Shown here: positions 60,181 to 64,000 of the stretch, piece by piece
Position numbering within the stretch: the stretch's first letter is position 1
Layout of the letters: the number at the start of each line of letters is the position of its first letter
Assembly: GCF_000298195.1 (NCBI RefSeq)
Contig: NZ_BAHC01000245.1
Coordinates: forward strand, 49,176-113,175
Direction of reading: 5' to 3'
From: Gordonia rhizosphera NBRC 16068
Lineage (GTDB): Bacteria; Actinomycetota; Actinomycetes; Mycobacteriales; Mycobacteriaceae
Length of the DNA: 64,000 bases
The notes under the pieces: model-generated
Seen by the model: the letters and a program-made list of their open reading frames with translations, nothing else
What the model was told of the DNA's origin: nothing
Databases searched by the model: none
Made by a program: the position numbers and the translations under genes

Positions 60181-61455
60181 ATGACCGATTCAGCCTCGGC
60201 GTCCTCGCGCGTCCGCCAGGCCTGGGAAGACTTCATGTCGGGCATCACCCCGCCCGACGATTCGGTGCGGTCGGTGGTCCGTGAGTCCTGGGCCCGGTCG
60301 GTCAGCAAGGGAGTCAATCCGGGGGACGCGGTTCCCGACAACGGCGGCGCGGAGATGACCGCCGCCCAGTTCGCCGAGTACCGCGACACGCATCCGATCA
60401 CCGCCGTGCGGCCGCTCGTGCAGTCGTTGATGCTCGACGACATCGCCGACTCGGGTGTGGTCGTCGCGCTGACCGACCAGGCGGGCCGGTTGCTGTGGGT
60501 CGAGGGTGCCACCGATGCGCGGGACAAGGCGGCCGACATCAACTTCGTCGAGGGTTCGCTGTGGAGCGAGGACGTGGTGGGCACCAACGCACCCGGGCTC
60601 GCGCTGGCCGTCGACAAGAGTGTGCAGGTGGTGGGGCCCGAACACTTCGCCGGCCCGGTGCAGGAGTGGAGCTGCGCGGCCGCCCCGGTGCACGACCCGG
60701 CCACCGGACACGTCATCGGCGTCATCGACGTGACAGGTGGTCGCGAGGTGGCCGCCCCCTTCGCACTGGCCGCGGTCCGGTCCGTCGTCGCGGCCGTGGA
60801 ACGCGAACTGCAGTCCAGGGCCGTCGACCTCGGCGACCCCGCCACCTTCGCCGTGGCCGAGGGGGCGACGCTCACCGTCCTGGGTGGCGCCTACCGGTGG
60901 CGTCGGGAGGGTGATGCCACCGGCGAGCGGACCCTGTCGCGCCGGCACGCCGAGATCCTGATCCTGCTGCAGGCCTATCCCGAAGGCCTCAACACCGAAC
61001 AACTCGCCCTGCTGCTCGCCGAGGACGGCCTCGACCCGGTCACCGTTCGTGCCGAGATTTCTCGCCTGAGGAGAGATCTGGGCAACGATGTGGTCGAATC
61101 CCGGCCTTACCGGCTGACCGTCGACCTGCGGTCGGACGTCTCCGACATTCGGCGTCGGGTGGCCGAGCACGGCGACCTGTCCGCGGCCATCGACGAGCTC
61201 GGACGCGGCGGGTTGCTGGCCGAGTCGTCGGCGCCGGGCATCGCCGACCTGTTCGAGGAGATCCGTGAGGACGTGCGGTCGCGGGTCATCGCCGAGGGTG
61301 AGGTCGGGGCGTTGCGCAAGTGGACGTCTTCGGTACTCGGTCGCGATGACCTGGTCGCGTGGCGTCGCCTCGAGCACCGGCTGCCGCCGGGTCATCCGGA
61401 CCGCGCGGTGGTCGGCGGACGAATCCGGTTGTTGGACAAGCGTTACGGAGTTTAG
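60181..61455 (+). CDS. GAF-domain transcriptional regulator
   Basis: 424 aa. Residues about 25-230 resemble the AcoR-type N-terminal sensor with a GAF fold (NFVEGSLWSEDVVGTNAPGL, GPEHFAGPVQEWSCAAAPVH, GVIDVTGG). The centre carries a winged-helix-like segment (SRRHAEILILLQAYPEG, then VTVRAEISRLRRDLG). No AAA+ or Fis module is present, unlike the 36.7 kb regulator. It probably binds DNA through the winged helix and senses a small molecule. It stands alone between DUF2207 and the methyltransferase. Confidence 0.82.
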   Translation: MTDSASASSRVRQAWEDFMSGITPPDDSVRSVVRESWARSVSKGVNPGDAVPDNGGAEMTAAQFAEYRDTHPITAVRPLVQSLMLDDIADSGVVVALTDQAGRLLWVEGATDARDKAADINFVEGSLWSEDVVGTNAPGLALAVDKSVQVVGPEHFAGPVQEWSCAAAPVHDPATGHVIGVIDVTGGREVAAPFALAAVRSVVAAVERELQSRAVDLGDPATFAVAEGATLTVLGGAYRWRREGDATGERTLSRRHAEILILLQAYPEGLNTEQLALLLAEDGLDPVTVRAEISRLRRDLGNDVVESRPYRLTVDLRSDVSDIRRRVAEHGDLSAAIDELGRGGLLAESSAPGIADLFEEIREDVRSRVIAEGEVGALRKWTSSVLGRDDLVAWRRLEHRLPPGHPDRAVVGGRIRLLDKRYGV

Positions 61456-61461
61456 CCCGGG

Positions 61462-62133
61462 TCAGGCAGGATTGCGTCGGGCGTGCAGCACCACGTCGTG
61501 GGTGTGCACGCCGCCGCCCGCGGCGACCCCGCGTTCCCGTGTCTCGTGGGTGAGCACCGTCCAGTTGTCGTCGAGTAGGGCCGCGACGTCGTCGGGTTGG
61601 AAGTAGTCGTCGGGGTTGCGGCCGTGGGCGCGCACGCCCTCGGCCTCGTGGGCCACCATCAGCAGGTGCCCGCCGGGGCCGACGGCGTCGAGGATCCGGC
61701 GCACCGTCGCGTCGTCGGACTTGGCGACGGGGAAGTACTGCAGCGAGACGAGGCCGAAATCGTGGCCGGGGATCTCGTCGACGGTGACGTCGGTTCGTAG
61801 CCAGGTGATCGCGTCGCGGGGGTCGATCTCCCGGGCCCGGTCGACGGCGACCTGGGAGATGTCGACGGCAACCACTCGCCACCCGCGGTCGGCGAGCCAC
61901 CGGGCGTCGGCGCCCTCACCGGAACCGACGTCGAGTGCGGTGCCCGGCTGCAGGCCGGACGCCTCGGCCACCAGCGCCGGGTTGACGTCGGCGGTCCACA
62001 GCCGGTCCGCGCTGCTGTACCGCTCATCCCACTCGGCGGCGCCGTGATCATTCGGCCCGCTCGCTCCGCTCCCGGCGCCGTCGATATCCCCGTGGGTGTG
62101 ACCGTGTGCATGACCATGCATGTGCTCGTTCAT
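61462..62133 (-). CDS. Class I SAM-dependent methyltransferase with His-rich N-terminus
   Basis: 223 aa. The N-terminus (MNEHMHGHAHGHTHG) carries six alternating histidines that could bind a metal. The SAM-binding motif I is ALDVGSGEGADARWLADRG near residues 61-79, followed by VVAVDIS and FGLVSLQYFP. The resemblance is to TehB/tellurite-type or small-molecule thiol methyltransferases. The substrate is unknown. It is convergent with the GAF regulator (7 bp) and divergent from dinB. Confidence 0.84.
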   Translation of the reverse strand: MNEHMHGHAHGHTHGDIDGAGSGASGPNDHGAAEWDERYSSADRLWTADVNPALVAEASGLQPGTALDVGSGEGADARWLADRGWRVVAVDISQVAVDRAREIDPRDAITWLRTDVTVDEIPGHDFGLVSLQYFPVAKSDDATVRRILDAVGPGGHLLMVAHEAEGVRAHGRNPDDYFQPDDVAALLDDNWTVLTHETRERGVAAGGGVHTHDVVLHARRNPA

Positions 62134-62164
62134 GACTCGACCGTATCCTGTCGGATCCTCATGC

Positions 62165-62176
62165 GAACATATGTTC
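62165..62176. promoter_or_regulatory. LexA (SOS) box upstream of dinB
   Basis: GAACATATGTTC fits the actinobacterial LexA pattern GAAC-N4-GTTC and is fully palindromic. It lies 1 bp before the dinB ATG and 32 bp before the methyltransferase ATG, so it could damage-regulate either. Confidence 0.62.
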
Positions 62177-62177
62177 T

Positions 62178-63386
62178 ATGCGGATCGAGCGGAAGGAACG
62201 GTTGGAGGCGACGATCATGCACGCCGACCTCGACTCCTTCTATGCCTCGGTGGAGCAGCGCGACAATCCCGCGCTGCGGGGGCGGCCGGTCATCGTCGGC
62301 GGTGGGGTGGTGCTCGCCGCCAGCTACGAGGCCAAGGCCTTCGGCGTGCGGACCCCGATGCCGGGGCGTGAGGCGCTGGCGTTGTGTCCGCGGGCGGTCG
62401 TGGTCAAGCCACGGTTCGATGCCTACATGGACGCCAGCCAGGCGGTATTCGAGATCTTCGGTGACACCACACCCGTCGTCGAGGGCATCTCGGTCGACGA
62501 GGCGTTCATGGATGTCGGCGGGCTGCGACGGATCAGTGGGACACCCGTCGAGATCGCCGCCCGGCTCCGCGAGCGGGTCGCCACCGAGGTGGGGCTGCCG
62601 ATCACCGTCGGCATCGCCCGCACCAAGTTCCTCGCCAAGGTCGCCAGCGCGGTCGCCAAGCCGGACGGGCTCATCGAGGTCGCGCCGGGCACCGAACTCG
62701 AGTTCCTCCATCCGCTCCCGGTGCGCCGGCTGTGGGGTGTCGGGGCGGTCACCGAGGCGAAACTCGCCGACGCCGGGATCGCCACCATCGGTGACCTCGC
62801 CGGATTCGGCGAGCGCGGTCTGAGTTCGCTGCTCGGTCCGGGCTCCGGCCGTCACCTGTATGCGCTGGCGATGGCCCGCGACCCGCGCCGCGTCGAGACC
62901 GGCCGACGACGACGGTCGATCGGATCGCAGCGGGCGATGGGTCGCCGCCCGAAATCCGAGGCCGACATCGAGGCGACGCTCCTAGCGATTGTCGAACGGC
63001 TCGGCAAGCGGCTGCGTGGAGCCGACCGCGTCTGCCGCACGGTCGTGCTGCGTCTGCGGTTCGACGACTTCGGCCGGGCGACCCGGTCGCGCTCGTTCCT
63101 CGAGTCCACCGACCGCACCGACATCATCATGGCCGTTGCGCGCGGGCTGCTCGACGACGCGATGCCGATCATCCGCGACCGCGGCTGCACTCTGATCGGA
63201 CTGTCGCTGACCAACCTCGACGACCACAACTGCGTCCAGCTCACGCTGCCGTTCGAGGCCGACCACGGCGCCGACCTCGACATCGCGATGGACCGACTTC
63301 GGAACCGGTTCGGCCGCGACGCGGTCACCCGCGCGGTCCTCGTCGGGCGTCATCACGGCGACGACGCGCCGATGCTCCCGGACTGA
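62178..63386 (+). CDS. dinB: DNA polymerase IV (Y-family, DinB)
   Basis: 402 aa translesion polymerase. Catalytic carboxylates are in HADLDSFYASVEQR (first Asp) and EGISVDEAFMDVGGL (Asp-Glu pair). The helix-hairpin-helix region is LWGVGAVTEAKLADAG, and a little-finger domain follows (residues about 240-370). The C-terminus is full length but without an obvious beta-clamp motif. The start is uncertain: ATG 62178 abuts the LexA box; TTG 62202 has an AAGGAA site and keeps the first beta strand; ATG 62217 has GGAGG but starts too late for that strand. TTG 62202 is a strong alternative. Confidence 0.88.
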   Translation: MRIERKERLEATIMHADLDSFYASVEQRDNPALRGRPVIVGGGVVLAASYEAKAFGVRTPMPGREALALCPRAVVVKPRFDAYMDASQAVFEIFGDTTPVVEGISVDEAFMDVGGLRRISGTPVEIAARLRERVATEVGLPITVGIARTKFLAKVASAVAKPDGLIEVAPGTELEFLHPLPVRRLWGVGAVTEAKLADAGIATIGDLAGFGERGLSSLLGPGSGRHLYALAMARDPRRVETGRRRRSIGSQRAMGRRPKSEADIEATLLAIVERLGKRLRGADRVCRTVVLRLRFDDFGRATRSRSFLESTDRTDIIMAVARGLLDDAMPIIRDRGCTLIGLSLTNLDDHNCVQLTLPFEADHGADLDIAMDRLRNRFGRDAVTRAVLVGRHHGDDAPMLPD

Positions 63387-63421
63387 ACGGGCAGGCCCGG
63401 CGGGGTTCTGCGCGTGAGCGA

Positions 63422-63539
63422 AATGCGCAAAAGACGACTAATGCGCACAAGCGTGACTGTGATGTGGCTTACCCGAAGACTTCCTCTGTAACGGCCGCAA
63501 CGTCCGACATGGCACGAGCCCCGGCCGTTCCCCACACGC
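63422..63539. promoter_or_regulatory. Repeats before the CitMHS transporter gene
   Basis: The 169-bp gap before the transporter gene holds a direct repeat AATGCGCA (63422 and 63440, 18 bp apart) and an inverted repeat AACGGCCG (63490-63497)/CGGCCGTT (63532-63539). These may be regulator sites. No consensus was identified. Confidence 0.35.
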
Positions 63540-63555
63540 AGAAAAGAGCACGGCA

Positions 63556-64000
63556 ATGTTGGTAGCACTCGGCCTCGGTATGGTGGCCACCTTCATGTTC
63601 CTGATCATCACCAAACGGGCGACCCCGGTGGTCGCGCTGATCCTGGTGCCGGTCGCGTTCGGCTTGTTCGCCGGTGCGGGTCTCGACATCAGCGACATGA
63701 TCAAAGACGGCATCAAAGACCTCGCGCCCACCGCGGCGATGCTGTTCTTCGCGATCATCTTCTTCGGCATCATGATCGACGTGGGTCTCTTCGACCCGAT
63801 CGTGCGGTTCGTGGTCCGCATGGTCCGCAACGACCCGGCGCGTCTGGTGGTCGGCACCGCGGTGCTGGCCGGCGTCGTCTCCCTCGACGGCGACGGCTCG
63901 ACGACCTTCATCATCACCACCGCCGCACTGCTTCCGCTGTATCTGAAGCTCGGTGTGAGCCCGGTGGTGCTGACCGTCGTCGCCGGGTTGGCCAACGGCA
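63556..64000 (+). CDS. CitMHS-family citrate/organic acid transporter, N-terminal part
   Basis: The first 148 codons of a membrane transporter cut by the window end. Four hydrophobic segments are visible, and the stretch VVSLDGDGSTTFIITTAALL is the CitMHS (citrate-metal:proton symporter) signature near residues 110-130. The ATG at 63556 is the first in frame. It would import metal-complexed citrate. Whether the gene is intact cannot be known here. Confidence 0.86.
   Translation, partial: MLVALGLGMVATFMFLIITKRATPVVALILVPVAFGLFAGAGLDISDMIKDGIKDLAPTAAMLFFAIIFFGIMIDVGLFDPIVRFVVRMVRNDPARLVVGTAVLAGVVSLDGDGSTTFIITTAALLPLYLKLGVSPVVLTVVAGLANG

Noticed and set aside
63438..63995. Minus-strand open frame at the window end
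   Set aside because: Antisense of the CitMHS gene, which shows the family signature on the + strand.

Overview
The window is high-GC, densely packed DNA from a mycolic-acid actinomycete. A Gordonia-like or Rhodococcus-like genome is the best guess. Evidence: a mycothiol-type formaldehyde dehydrogenase gene, a sigK-rskA locus laid out as in Mycobacterium, mycobacterial-type arsenic genes, and many ATGA/GTGA stop-start overlaps. No rRNA, tRNA, CRISPR array, insertion sequence or phage gene was recognised. The species call is inference.

Layout. 1-7.2 kb: a peptide-type ABC importer (two permeases, two ATPases, the tail of a gene before them), a TauE/SafE permease, a glucarate dehydratase-like enolase and a D-2-hydroxyacid dehydrogenase, all on + and tightly spaced. 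7-10.5 kb: PAP2 phosphatase, GT39 glycosyltransferase flanked by nested inverted repeats, and an NrtR-like Nudix regulator. 10.6-18.4 kb: a complete L-rhamnose operon on the minus strand (mutarotase, MFS transporter, isomerase, aldolase/dehydrogenase fusion, kinase, LacI regulator) with two palindromic LacI-type operators. 18.5-23.3 kb: fasciclin lipoprotein, carboxylesterase, EthA-like Baeyer-Villiger monooxygenase and divergent TetR regulator. 23.4-28.2 kb: arsenic resistance cluster (two arsC, acr3, arsD, arsA), no arsR, bounded by two copies of a hairpin repeat. 28.3-31.2 kb: molybdopterin oxidoreductase and a DinB-fold protein.

31.2-46 kb is a regulator-rich oxidative catabolic region: acyl-CoA ligase, two LuxR regulators, luciferase-like monooxygenase, Ala/Pro/Lys-rich protein, Fis-type regulator with a decayed AAA+ domain, Baeyer-Villiger monooxygenase, serine hydrolase, zinc secondary-alcohol-type dehydrogenase, a histidine-kinase-ATPase/LuxR hybrid, a frameshifted S-(hydroxymethyl)mycothiol dehydrogenase and a metallo-hydrolase. 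Together these could take a secondary alcohol through ketone and ester to acid plus alcohol, with formaldehyde removed through mycothiol.

46-50 kb: SulP transporter and ATP-dependent DNA ligase. 49.3-55.2 kb: FAD oxidoreductase, DUF1365, cyclopropane synthase-like methyltransferase, DUF1295, sigK and rskA as one chain with overlapping stops and starts. The same promoter-like pattern (CCATCC, 15 bp, CCGAAC/T) precedes this operon and the fasciclin gene 36 kb away, matching the known link of SigK to fasciclin antigens in Mycobacterium. 55.2-64 kb: YccF, small membrane protein, DinB-fold protein, AraC regulator, LemA/DUF2207 pair, GAF regulator, methyltransferase, Y-family polymerase with a LexA-like box, and the start of a CitMHS transporter cut by the window end.
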